From: G942493375 sp942493375
Lineage (GTDB): Bacteria > Armatimonadota > UBA5829
Direction of reading: 5' to 3'
Assembly: GCA_942493375.1 (NCBI GenBank)
Contig: OW818698.1
Coordinates: 1,674,001 to 1,738,000 of the forward strand
DNA: 64,000 nt
The notes under the pieces were generated by a model. It made no database searches and was not told the origin of the DNA. It saw only the letters and a list, made by a program, of their open reading frames with translations. This document shows positions 15,867-24,709 of the stretch, in pieces. Both the position numbers and the translations under genes were made by a program. Position 1 is the stretch's first letter. Each line of letters begins with the position of its first letter.

Positions 15867-18800
15867 TCAAGGCTCTTCGCCGAATGCTTCGCGGACCAAA
15901 CCCCAACCCTGATCATTTGCATATGCTGCTTCTGCTTCTTCGAATACTGTGTTTAGTTCTTCTTGAGAATAGCCAAGCACAGTGGCGACTTTCGTAACTG
16001 TTACCCAATCATTCTTGGCCATTCCATATCCTATTGAGTAATGAATCATATAGCATAATGCAAGAAGCTTGATTCCTATTTCTGGGCGACGTGTCTCATA
16101 CGCCAATCCACCGATTTGGCCAACAGTAATAGCCTCCGTTGCTTTATCCCCTATCTGTTGACTCATTTTCAGAGCTTTGCTGAACTTCTCCTTAGCTGCC
16201 TTAAAATCGCCTGTTCTAAAATCAATGGTTGCTAGGTTATGCCAAGTGACTGCTTCACCGGCTTTATTACCTTCTTGCTTCTTTATCTTAAGTGACTTAT
16301 CAAACTTCACCTTAGCCATATCGTAATCGCCGGTGACAAGATCAATTGTTGCCAGCTGATGCCAAATTTCCGCTTCACCTGTTGTATCTCCTATTTGGAG
16401 ACTAATCTGTAGGGATCTGTCGCACTTATCCTTAGCCGCATTAAAATCACCCAAGTCAAGATCAATCGTTGCTAGCTGATGTAATGTAGCTGCTTCAGCT
16501 GCTTTGTCACCTATCTGCTGACTAATCTGTAGGATCCTATCAAACATCTCCTTGGCCAGTTTATTACCATCTGTTTTAAGACACACAGATGCCAATGCAT
16601 AATAACTAGCTAATATCCCTTTGTTATCACCCATCTTTTGATACATTTCAAGCGATCGGGTTAGATTAGTCTTAGCTATACCGTATTCTCCCATTTCCAT
16701 ATATGCTTTGCCAATCTCAAATAATGGTCTGGGATGAGCTGCAATGCTGCATATTTGTTGACTAAGTCGGATTAATTCAGCATAAGCTCCAGACAAATTT
16801 AGATGATTGCTTATTGCCGTTGTAACATTTATCGCATCACCATATTGCTGTGCAGCTATATACATGCTACGGGCTTCCACCAGACAACCAATTTCGGGAA
16901 TGCCAAGTATTATCCCGCATTCAACAGAATCAATTCCCCACAAGTAAGTACCCGCGCGTTTACATGCAGCCTTTCTATCTTCAATACTTATCCGCTCCGG
17001 AGACAGCAACCACGTTTTTAGGAGTCTATATATACTCCAAAGAGTACCATCGGCTTTCTCCAACTCCGGGTAAGCCAGAGCGTAATCCTGCCATTGGCGT
17101 GTATACTCCAGCACGTTCGAGACAGACTCACCGGATGCTGCTGCGATTCCTTCCGGATTCATAGTTATGCCATATACTGCAGCGCAGCACAGGGCTTTTT
17201 GCGATTCAGGTGATAGATATCCAAACAACCGTGCAGTGAAGATACTCTCACAGTATTTGTCCCTTATCTCCTGTAGCTGCGACTTTTTGACTTCGGTTGA
17301 GATTTCAACTTTATCAAGTTCTGCCTGGAGATCACATGAACTGATTGTTTTCAATACTGTGCGGATTTGGGTCATAAACCTGGGAGTGCCACCGAAAAGT
17401 TCATACAGTCTTTTCAAAAGCGCTGATGAGAGTTGTCCGCTGTAATAACGCTTCTCGACATCCTCATCTCTGAGTATAAACTTGATGAACTGTGGTTCAG
17501 TGAAGTCTCCAAGTGGATATTCCTCCACTCCACTCTGAAGCGAAGTATCTGATGGCAGGTATCTGGATGTGATGATTACTCGCGAATTGCCCGATAGATT
17601 GTCTACAAGTGACTGATAGAATGTCGATAACTCGGGATCAAGAATCTTACGAGTAGATTCGTCCATATTGACTTCGAAGTTATCGAGAACCAGAATGAAA
17701 TGCCCATCATTAAGATAACCGACTACCAATTGGAGCTTATCGGCAATCAGGATACCCGGATCGTTTAACAAGCTATGCTCTTCGCGCATACCTTTTTTCA
17801 GAAACTCAAGGCGGCATGATTCCAATATACGTGAAGCAGAATGAGGGTTGTCTTCTGCAGCGGAAACAGCGATTGGTATGAATCCATCAGTTTTCAATCT
17901 CCACACAAGCCTTGTTGCTAGTGTGCTCTTGCCCGTTCCACCCATACCGGTCATTATAACGACTTGCAAACTGCCATCGCGCAACCTTGGGAGAAGCTTT
18001 TGAATATCGCGCCTTCGTCCCACGAAATGCTCTGTATAACCCGATTTCATTCCAGGTATTGGCTGTTGCTGAGTATTCTCATAACACGGGGGATCGGCAT
18101 CTGCTTTAAGGTCCATTAGCAGTTCCTGCTTGGTCGAGGCATACAACACTGGTAAAGTCCAGTTAGGTGTTCCTGTGCTTTCACACTGCTTGCGTATATG
18201 CTGCCGGGCTTGCGTCAAAGCTTTATCGATACTCACACCAGTCACAAGAGTTTTGTAGAACTTATTGGCGAAGTCAATGGCAACAGTATCCAGGATCGAT
18301 GCTGTCCAGCCTACAGCAAGCGGCATTTCTTCACGCACCAGGCCCTGACATACTCCACTCAGCGCATTCATTTGTGGAGCTTTCCCACTCAGACATCCAC
18401 TGACAAACACACACTGTACATTGCTTCCGGAGAATAGTCTTTGCCCGATCTCCTTCGAAGATCTCAAATCAGCCTTACCACTCTCATCTTCGAAACAGAA
18501 AAAGCCCATTCCATCCTTAATAGTACCGTGCCCGGTCATATGAACAATATGAGGATCAAACTCATTGATCTTCTGCTGAAGCTCATCAAAAGTGCCCATA
18601 TCACACGTTTCGAATACAGCGTTTGGTCCCGCTGCTGCGATTGCTGCCAGCAGGCATTCTTCCTCACGCTCGTAGTCCAGTTCATGCTGGTCTGTAGGAG
18701 AACAGGCGATAATCAGCACTCTCAACGGACCGGGACGCAATGCTGTTGGAGCAGAAGCCAAATGCTTATCAGACCAGGGCAGACGCCGCACGCTCCACTT

Positions 18801-19181
18801 GGGGTCAAAACCTATAAAATCAGCATCCGGAATATACAACAGCTCCCAGGGTAGGTTGAGTATCTCGGGCAAGTCCGAAGCTATTACCAGAGTCCGATGG
18901 CTATTAGTAATGCGACCCGATAACTTCGCCCACGCTCCACCGAGAAACAGATTAAAAATACCGGTTCCAATCGCCTTGAGGCTGTCATTGGCGACCATCG
19001 GAAGCTTCCCGTGCTCAAATGACTGGTTGAAATCCCGGGAAAAAGCAGCAATCGACTTCGCATCACTGGCAGATAAGGTTTGATTGTTAACAATAGACTC
19101 GCCATCAAGGTCAATGTGGTATATAAATTCATTAGTAGAGGGTTTCTTTATAGTTAGAGTGATTGTAGATTCTTTATTCAT
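15867..19181 (-). CDS. CHAT protease-STAND NTPase-TPR protein (NLR-like)
   Basis: An 1104-residue multidomain protein. Residues about 90-350 form a CHAT caspase-like domain with the catalytic His218 in HMTGHG and Cys263 in VSGCLSG. Residues about 380-740 are a STAND/NB-ARC-type NTPase: P-loop GMGGTGKST (Lys418), Walker B ILVLDNFE (Asp500), sensor VIITSR (Arg540). The C-terminal third is TPR, including four 40-residue units at 851-1010 that are unusually alike. In known families, such proteins are inactive until the repeat domain detects a ligand, then oligomerise and activate the protease; roles in phage defence or regulated cell death are documented for relatives. The substrate is not visible: neither flanking gene is a gasdermin or other obvious target. 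It lies beside a gene-fusion scar, consistent with an accessory location. Confidence 0.9.
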   Translation of the reverse strand: MNKESTITLTIKKPSTNEFIYHIDLDGESIVNNQTLSASDAKSIAAFSRDFNQSFEHGKLPMVANDSLKAIGTGIFNLFLGGAWAKLSGRITNSHRTLVIASDLPEILNLPWELLYIPDADFIGFDPKWSVRRLPWSDKHLASAPTALRPGPLRVLIIACSPTDQHELDYEREEECLLAAIAAAGPNAVFETCDMGTFDELQQKINEFDPHIVHMTGHGTIKDGMGFFCFEDESGKADLRSSKEIGQRLFSGSNVQCVFVSGCLSGKAPQMNALSGVCQGLVREEMPLAVGWTASILDTVAIDFANKFYKTLVTGVSIDKALTQARQHIRKQCESTGTPNWTLPVLYASTKQELLMDLKADADPPCYENTQQQPIPGMKSGYTEHFVGRRRDIQKLLPRLRDGSLQVVIMTGMGGTGKSTLATRLVWRLKTDGFIPIAVSAAEDNPHSASRILESCRLEFLKKGMREEHSLLNDPGILIADKLQLVVGYLNDGHFILVLDNFEVNMDESTRKILDPELSTFYQSLVDNLSGNSRVIITSRYLPSDTSLQSGVEEYPLGDFTEPQFIKFILRDEDVEKRYYSGQLSSALLKRLYELFGGTPRFMTQIRTVLKTISSCDLQAELDKVEISTEVKKSQLQEIRDKYCESIFTARLFGYLSPESQKALCCAAVYGITMNPEGIAAASGESVSNVLEYTRQWQDYALAYPELEKADGTLWSIYRLLKTWLLSPERISIEDRKAACKRAGTYLWGIDSVECGIILGIPEIGCLVEARSMYIAAQQYGDAINVTTAISNHLNLSGAYAELIRLSQQICSIAAHPRPLFEIGKAYMEMGEYGIAKTNLTRSLEMYQKMGDNKGILASYYALASVCLKTDGNKLAKEMFDRILQISQQIGDKAAEAATLHQLATIDLDLGDFNAAKDKCDRSLQISLQIGDTTGEAEIWHQLATIDLVTGDYDMAKVKFDKSLKIKKQEGNKAGEAVTWHNLATIDFRTGDFKAAKEKFSKALKMSQQIGDKATEAITVGQIGGLAYETRRPEIGIKLLALCYMIHYSIGYGMAKNDWVTVTKVATVLGYSQEELNTVFEEAEAAYANDQGWGLVREAFGEEP
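16152..16631 (-). repeat. Four 120-bp in-frame TPR repeats
   Basis: Codons 851-1010 of the CHAT-STAND gene are four consecutive 40-codon units of constant length (pattern GDxAxEAxTxHQLATIDLxxGDxxxAKxKxDxSLxIxxQI split here into parts: GDKAAEAATLHQLATIDL, then GDFNAAKDKCDRSLQI). Three are highly similar, implying recent duplication and possible copy-number variation. Confidence 0.75.
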
Positions 19182-19333
19182 AGCAAGCCTGCTTTAATGA
19201 CAGTAATATGCAGGCCACGGAGATAATACTGCCAACAGCGCGCCTACAGCAATTGATCATAATGTACGTTAGAAATAGACCAATGTCAAATGAAACGTGC
19301 CAATCCATAATGTATTCACTGATGACTACTCGG

Positions 19334-21667
19334 TCATTTCCCACGTTTCTGCAAATAACTTTCAGCTTCTTTGGTTAGTTCTATATAACGGTCCCAGTAT
19401 CCGCTTTCCTTCATGGGACCGTGTGCCCACCAGCCTATGGCTTTGGCTCCATTTTCGAGGGCCAGTTTGAGCATTGTTTGCTGTTCATTGAACGTGGGGT
19501 GTCTGGTGTAGAATGGTGCCCCTTGCCCTTGCAGACATATCATGATGCACTTGTTGGTTGAAGCTTCCAGTGTGGTCTTTGTCCAGGCACTTACTATTTC
19601 CAGTGGTGAAGACGGAACTGGATATGGATCGGATGCTAGAATATCGCAGTAGGGTGCAAATGTCTTCAGGAGCATCGGGACGTTGTCCAGTATGATGACC
19701 GGGTGGTTTTTATCGATCGATTTAGCAATCTTGTATGCCTTGCCCAGTCTTGTAAAATCAGGCACAGTCCCCGAGGGCTCATCCGCCATATACCAGCCAA
19801 GCAGGGCAGGATGATTTTTGAGTTCAGCGATTGCCAGCTTTAGGTTTTCATAGTCCTGGTTTTCACCCCTGAGCAGGTTACACAGGTGCAGCATTACCTT
19901 GAGACCATTTTTCTGTGCATCATCCAATAGACCGCGATTGTTTTCTATCCATTTAGGGTCTCGTGGATCATCTGAGCCACTTACTATAGTGTTGAATCCC
20001 CTGGATACGACATCGGCAAGGCCCTGCGGCAGGAACATAACAATCGGGCTAAAGAACTTGCCATCTGATTTGATATAACCATTGGCAGATATTTCAACTT
20101 TCACGGGGATAGTTGTCGCCTTGCGTATCATAAACTTTGCTGCATTTGTTATTGTTTTAGAGGCAGATTCGATTGATAAACTGAGCTCATAGTCTCCAGC
20201 GTTCAATCCCTCTATACTCACCAATCCATTCTTGATAGTTGTAGAAGCTTTGATTGGCTTACTTGATCTGAGCAGAACTGCTTTTACATCGGAATCCTTT
20301 ACACCGCTTGGGAGAGTGTAGTTTATCCTGGCAGTCTCTCCTGCATAAAACAGAGGTGAAACTACCTGAGCTTCAAACTTCTCCAGTTCCTTTTGGCTGA
20401 TAAATACAGGGCACTCCCGGGTTAGTCCGGATTCGCAATAGCTCAGAAGCTTGTAAGCTCCCGGTTTCTCGAAGCGGTATTTCTTTGTATAGGACTCACC
20501 GGGCTGGATGGAATCCGTATATACACTATTGTTCTGTTCATCTTGAATAACAAACTCGATTACTTCATTAGTGTTGTTCTTTTGTGAAGCCAGAACCTCA
20601 GTTTGAACATCATACTTGAACTCAGGCAGTGCTGCTGACTTATCTTTCAGCAGCAATTTGGACCATTTCACAGGCTTGTGGAGTCCATCAGACATAGGGG
20701 AAGATACAGCGATCTGGGCTGCGTCACCATCAAATCTGGATACACACAGCAGCAATGAATCCCCTTTTGAAAGGTTGATATTCAGCTTTGACAGGTCTAT
20801 TCGAAAATCAGCTATCCACCTATTTTTCTCAACAGTCGTGAAAGATTTCCACTCATAGTCGATGGTATTATCCAGCTTGAACTCATCAAACTGAGTATTT
20901 GCAGCGTTGATTGCTAAGTGAGCATAGTCCTGGATCCTGTTTTTTTGAGCATCTCTACCGATAAACAGCTCCACACAGTCATCGCGGTAAACTTCACCAT
21001 CTCTGGTCTTTGCCATTGCAACCGGTTTATATCCTGGTTTGTAGCTACTGACTACTTTCACATTTAAAACACTGCCTTGCATAGAGAGCAGTGCAGTCGT
21101 CTTATTCACCGGACTTGTGCTATTTGCATAGACCCAGTTGAGATCAAAACTGAGATCGTTTTTGCCCAGCGTCATTACCTGTCGCGGCTGTGTCCGGTCT
21201 CCGACAACAGTCACACTCCTAAGCCAGCATCCGAACCCCTGATTCTGGGAGTCTTCAAACTTTACATAGAGTTTGTCTGCAGGAAGAAAGGAACTAACAT
21301 CCACAGGATACACGCCAAAATTGGAGAGTCCCGTAACATCCTTTGCTTCAGTTAATAGAGTCCAGTTCACATTATCCCTGGAGATAGAGACTCTGTACCT
21401 ATTGCCCATTTCCAGATTCAAGATACAGGATGACAAATCAATGGCTGGAATTCTATATGTAAAATGTCCTCCGGGATTAACTACACGACCGGCCCCCAGC
21501 CATTGAACGCTCTGGTCAACCGGACTGCTGCTCTCTTCTTTAAGAAAGAACTTCTCAGCCTGACTCCCCACTTGAACCCTAAAAAGGGGAGAAACTGGTG
21601 TATCTGCTAAAGCAACAGAACACATAATAACCGTTATTCCGAGGATCATAATGAGAATCTTACTCAA
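19334..21667 (-). CDS. Secreted TIM-barrel glycoside hydrolase-like protein with sugar-binding module
   Basis: A 777-residue exported protein. A signal peptide (cleavage near ALA|D) is followed by two beta-sandwich regions: residues about 40-150 are discoidin-like and about 180-330 resemble the CBM9/DOMON sugar-binding fold. A linker domain precedes a C-terminal barrel (about 530-775) with the motif WYMADEPSG, whose Glu could be the acid/base residue, and IGWWAHGP near the end. No exact GH family is evident. The TTG at 21667 has GGAG 8 bases upstream; ATG 21649 is an alternative. It is divergent from the GH29-like gene at 21856, suggesting coordinated control of polysaccharide use. Confidence 0.72.
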   Translation of the reverse strand: MSKILIMILGITVIMCSVALADTPVSPLFRVQVGSQAEKFFLKEESSSPVDQSVQWLGAGRVVNPGGHFTYRIPAIDLSSCILNLEMGNRYRVSISRDNVNWTLLTEAKDVTGLSNFGVYPVDVSSFLPADKLYVKFEDSQNQGFGCWLRSVTVVGDRTQPRQVMTLGKNDLSFDLNWVYANSTSPVNKTTALLSMQGSVLNVKVVSSYKPGYKPVAMAKTRDGEVYRDDCVELFIGRDAQKNRIQDYAHLAINAANTQFDEFKLDNTIDYEWKSFTTVEKNRWIADFRIDLSKLNINLSKGDSLLLCVSRFDGDAAQIAVSSPMSDGLHKPVKWSKLLLKDKSAALPEFKYDVQTEVLASQKNNTNEVIEFVIQDEQNNSVYTDSIQPGESYTKKYRFEKPGAYKLLSYCESGLTRECPVFISQKELEKFEAQVVSPLFYAGETARINYTLPSGVKDSDVKAVLLRSSKPIKASTTIKNGLVSIEGLNAGDYELSLSIESASKTITNAAKFMIRKATTIPVKVEISANGYIKSDGKFFSPIVMFLPQGLADVVSRGFNTIVSGSDDPRDPKWIENNRGLLDDAQKNGLKVMLHLCNLLRGENQDYENLKLAIAELKNHPALLGWYMADEPSGTVPDFTRLGKAYKIAKSIDKNHPVIILDNVPMLLKTFAPYCDILASDPYPVPSSPLEIVSAWTKTTLEASTNKCIMICLQGQGAPFYTRHPTFNEQQTMLKLALENGAKAIGWWAHGPMKESGYWDRYIELTKEAESYLQKRGK

Positions 21668-21855
21668 TCAACTTACTCCTGTAACCCAGCAAATGTCCGT
21701 TGAACCAAACACAATTTACGTTGAAACAAGGCCTTTGTCAAATAACTCAAACTTGATAGAAAGATCATTTCGTGTTGTGGACTTCCACAAATCCCATCTG
21801 CAATGTATCATGTATGGCGTAAGCGGCCTTTATGGCTAACTTGAAAGGATTTATT

Positions 21856-22785
21856 ATGCGCAGAAATACTGACTGGCTGGCCGAAGGTAAGTTCGGCATG
21901 ATGGTGCATTTTATACCGGCTATTTCCGGTGATACTGATATGGAGAGGACCTGCGAGCTTAATCGGCTGGTCAATGGGTTTGATATTGACAGGTTTATGG
22001 GTTGGTTTGAGGATTTTCAGGCTGACTGGTTGATATTTACTCTCGGGCAGAACACTTGTTATTACAGTTGCCCTAATGCAGTTCTGGATACGGTTGCTCC
22101 AGGGCATACGTCCGATAGAGACCTGGTGACTGAGATTGCTACCAGAGTCAAAGGTTTGGGGAAACATTTCATAGCCTACCTGCCCGGAGACTTCGACAGC
22201 AAGGCACATGAAGTTTTGCGACCTATGTTTGATCTGGACAACGATTCCCGGGCCTGTTTCCAGAAACCTTACCAGGACTTTATGAGAGCATTTTCTGATC
22301 ATCTGGGCAAGCTGGCAGATGCCTGGTGGATGGATGGGATATGCGTCCCTGAAAATAAACCGGCTGACTGGAAGGGGTTCTATGATTCTCTGCGTTCAGG
22401 CAACCCGGACACTCTTATCGCTCCCAGTCCCTGCCCCAGTTTTATACCGATGGAACCTAACCAGGACTACATCGCCGGTGAAGTCTATCGATTAAAAGGT
22501 TGGAGACACTGGGGTGAGAACCTGGACGAAGAACCCGTGCCTCTGCCTACTTCCAGATTCGTTGATGGAGTCCAGTGGCATGCTCTGATGCCTATAGATG
22601 AGAGCTTTACACCGGACAAAGAGCCCAGCGGACCGGGATACTACTCCGATGATGAACTTGTCGAATGGATAAACGCCTGTAACTCTGTAGGAGGAGCAGT
22701 GACCCTTGACATGCACATCCACCCGGACAGCAGTTTGTATCCGGAAACGGTTGAGCAGGTGAAGAGAGTGAAGGGTAGGCTTTAG
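21856..22785 (+). CDS. GH29-like alpha-L-fucosidase-related protein (A)
   Basis: A 309-residue TIM-barrel protein related to GH29 alpha-L-fucosidases. Visible marks are WLAEGKFGMMVHF at the N-terminus, LIFTLGQNTCYYSCPNA and the AWWMDG strand whose Asp is at the position of the GH29 nucleophile. It lacks the C-terminal beta-sandwich of full fucosidases and has no signal peptide, so it probably acts in the cytosol on imported oligosaccharides. ATG 21856 has AAAGGA upstream; ATG 21832 does not. A paralogue lies at 61130. Both genes end against the same cttcag repeat. True substrate is unknown. Confidence 0.75.
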   Translation: MRRNTDWLAEGKFGMMVHFIPAISGDTDMERTCELNRLVNGFDIDRFMGWFEDFQADWLIFTLGQNTCYYSCPNAVLDTVAPGHTSDRDLVTEIATRVKGLGKHFIAYLPGDFDSKAHEVLRPMFDLDNDSRACFQKPYQDFMRAFSDHLGKLADAWWMDGICVPENKPADWKGFYDSLRSGNPDTLIAPSPCPSFIPMEPNQDYIAGEVYRLKGWRHWGENLDEEPVPLPTSRFVDGVQWHALMPIDESFTPDKEPSGPGYYSDDELVEWINACNSVGGAVTLDMHIHPDSSLYPETVEQVKRVKGRL

Positions 22786-22808
22786 GCTTCAGACTTCAGG
22801 CTTCAGGA
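22783..22808 (+). repeat. P3 repeat (cttcag type) at a stop codon
   Basis: TAGGCTTCAGACTTCAGG followed by CTTCAGG. Its first three bases are the stop codon of the GH29-like gene. Similar copies in the same sense relative to the upstream gene occur at 41762 and 61132 on the minus strand. Confidence 0.7.
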
Positions 22809-22862
22809 GAAGGGAAATTGTGAGTTATGAATTATGAATTATGAAAAAGGGAAGGGATTGGC

Positions 22863-22944
22863 TTCTGGATTCTGGATTCTGACTCCATTATTCTGGATTC
22901 TGGATTCTGGATTCTGGATTCTGGATTCTGGATTCTGGATTCTT
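22863..22944 (+). repeat. 7-bp tandem repeat TTCTGGA
   Basis: Seven uninterrupted TTCTGGA units run from 22891 to 22939, with two more at 22863-22876 before a short interruption. The tract ends 16 bases before the ftcD start codon, in its leader or promoter, and is a candidate for slipped-strand length change. Confidence 0.9.
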
Positions 22945-22955
22945 AAGGTAAAAAT

Positions 22956-23858
22956 ATGCAACAAATATTTCAGTGTGTGCCTAATTTTAGTGAGGGCCGG
23001 TCTGTTGAGGTCGTTGAAAAGATCGTTGGGGCTATTTCTTCTTCGTGCCAGGTTAAGTTAATCGATTACTCAATGGACAGCGATCACAATCGATCTGTCA
23101 TTACCTTTCTTGGAAATGCTGACGATGTGCTGTGTGGGATACTCAGTGGAGTTAGAGCAGCTATCGACTTGATTGACCTGACTAATCACGCTGGAGGACA
23201 TCCCAGGATTGGTGCTGTCGATGTAATCCCTGTTGTCCCTGTTCAAGGAGCCACCAGGGAGGAAGCTATCGAGTTGTCCCAAAAAATCGGGCAAGCAATC
23301 GGTTCTGTGCTTGGGATTCCTGTGTATATGTATGAATGGTCTGCTACACATCCTGAAAGAGTAAATCTGGCGGCTATACGCAAGGGTGGATTTGAATCCC
23401 TTAGAGATATCGAGTTAACGGGTAAAAAGGCACCTGATTTTGGACCAAACCATATCCATCCGACTGCCGGGGCTGTCGCTATAGGCGCAAGAGGTCCATT
23501 GATCGCTTTCAATGTGAATCTTAGGACATCAGACATAAAAGCAGCCAGGCACATTGCTTCAAAGATAAGATCGCTCCGGGGAACTCCGCATGAACTTATT
23601 GGAGTAAAAGCCATCGGAGTTCATCTGGAATCCCGGGATGTCGCTCAGGTCTCCACCAACATCACCCAACCCGATAAAACCGGACTCTTTGAAGTATACA
23701 CATTCATCCAGAGTGAAGCAGCAAAGATTGGTATTGAGGTGTTGGAATCGGAATTGATAGGGGCTTCAAGGCTGGAATGCTTATTGGACCCGTTATGCAG
23801 AGCTCTAAAACTGCCGGAACTATCTGAGTCCAGGATCATTGATATGCACTTAGACTGA
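22956..23858 (+). CDS. ftcD: Glutamate formimidoyltransferase
   Basis: A 300-residue enzyme transferring the formimino group of formiminoglutamate to tetrahydrofolate, the last step of one histidine degradation route. Both the N- and C-terminal formiminotransferase subdomains are present: VPNFSEGR near the start, DHNRSVITFLG, NHAGGHPRIGAVDVIPVVP, then HPTAGAVAIGARGPLIAFNVNL. The length fits a stand-alone transferase without the cyclodeaminase domain. AAGG lies 8 bases before the ATG. No hut genes are near, so the pathway must be encoded elsewhere. A 7-bp tandem repeat sits just upstream and a hairpin follows. Confidence 0.93.
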   Translation: MQQIFQCVPNFSEGRSVEVVEKIVGAISSSCQVKLIDYSMDSDHNRSVITFLGNADDVLCGILSGVRAAIDLIDLTNHAGGHPRIGAVDVIPVVPVQGATREEAIELSQKIGQAIGSVLGIPVYMYEWSATHPERVNLAAIRKGGFESLRDIELTGKKAPDFGPNHIHPTAGAVAIGARGPLIAFNVNLRTSDIKAARHIASKIRSLRGTPHELIGVKAIGVHLESRDVAQVSTNITQPDKTGLFEVYTFIQSEAAKIGIEVLESELIGASRLECLLDPLCRALKLPELSESRIIDMHLD

Positions 23859-23888
23859 TGTAATAATTCATTCTCCTGAAAAATTGGA

Positions 23889-23916
23889 TCGACCGGGTGA
23901 TCCATGACCCGGTCGA
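23889..23916 (+). terminator. Hairpin after ftcD
   Basis: 10-bp stem TCGACCGGGT/ACCCGGTCGA with an 8-base loop, 30 bases after the ftcD stop. No U-run follows. A second hairpin GTGTAAATGC/GCATTTACAC (23976-23998) lies 16 bases after the convergent cyclophilin stop. Confidence 0.55.
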
Positions 23917-24013
23917 GTTCCCAGGACATCCATGTCCAAATTATCCCACTTTTTCCGTGTATTCAGTGTATTCCAGTGTAAATGCTATGCATTTACACCT
24001 GTGGTTGATTTAT

Positions 24014-24454
24014 TTACTCAACGGTTACTTTGGTCATCTTGTCGCCCATTGCGATGGTTTTTACAACATCCAGGCCTTCGGTAACTCTACCGAATACAGC
24101 GTAGGAACCGTCCAGGTGGGAATGTGCTCCCAGGGTGATGTAAAACTGGCAGGATGCGCTGTTGGGGGACTGGCTGCGGGCCATGGCCACAACTCCAGCA
24201 TCATCGTGCAGAAGCTCCGGATGGACTTCCAGCGGTATCTTCTCATCTGACGATCCAGTTCCATTGCCATCGGGACATCCGCCCTGGATTACAAAATCAG
24301 GCACGATTCTATGAAATGTCAGTCCATCATAAAATCCACTCTGGGCAAGTTTCACGAAATTAGCGGTAGTTATAGGGGCATCAGCTTCGTATAATGCAAA
24401 CTTGATTGTCCCCTTTTCTGTTTCAATTGTAACGGTTCTCCCGGTCTCAGGCAT
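24014..24454 (-). CDS. Cyclophilin-type peptidyl-prolyl isomerase
   Basis: A 146-residue single-domain cyclophilin catalysing cis-trans isomerisation of prolyl bonds. It contains ITTANFVKLAQSGFYDGLTFHRIVPDFVIQGG with the catalytic Arg, then VAMARSQSPNSASCQFYI and a final VFGRVTEGLDVVKTI. There is no signal peptide, so it is cytosolic. AAGGAG precedes the ATG at 24454. Both sides carry repeats or hairpins and it appears monocistronic. Compared with E. coli PpiB it is slightly short, within the family's normal range. Confidence 0.93.
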   Translation of the reverse strand: MPETGRTVTIETEKGTIKFALYEADAPITTANFVKLAQSGFYDGLTFHRIVPDFVIQGGCPDGNGTGSSDEKIPLEVHPELLHDDAGVVAMARSQSPNSASCQFYITLGAHSHLDGSYAVFGRVTEGLDVVKTIAMGDKMTKVTVE

Positions 24455-24552
24455 GTCATACTCCTTGGTTTTTCTGAAAGTTACTCCGAAATGTCATTAT
24501 AACATGAACGGGTATTATCTGACGGATCTGTCGGATCTGACCGATCGGACGA

Positions 24553-24707
24553 TTGTCATCCTGGAGCGCAGCGAAGGATCTGCTTTTTGGTTTTGTCTGA
24601 TACAAACAAAGCAGATCCTTCGCTGCGCTCCAGGATGACATGTTACAGATCCTTCGCTGCGCTCCAGGATGACATGTTACAGATCCTTCGCTACGCCCAG
24701 GATGACA
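24553..24707. repeat. Palindromic repeat P1 with triplicated right arm
   Basis: The left arm TGTCATCCTGGAGCGCAG..GAAGGATCTGCTTT is followed by a loop and then the right arm AGATCCTTCGCTGCGCTCC..GATGACA repeated three times in tandem (spacer TGTTAC). The last copy has a small deletion and ends 2 bases before the DUF4091 stop codon. Confidence 0.85.
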
Positions 24708-24709
24708 GA

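Noticed and set aside
22863..22944. Possible CRISPR-like array
   Set aside because: Units are contiguous 7-mers without spacers; a simple tandem repeat.
22834..23061. 75-codon frame across the TTCTGGA repeat
   Set aside because: Its sequence is the translated repeat (LDSGFWI units) and it overlaps ftcD in another frame.
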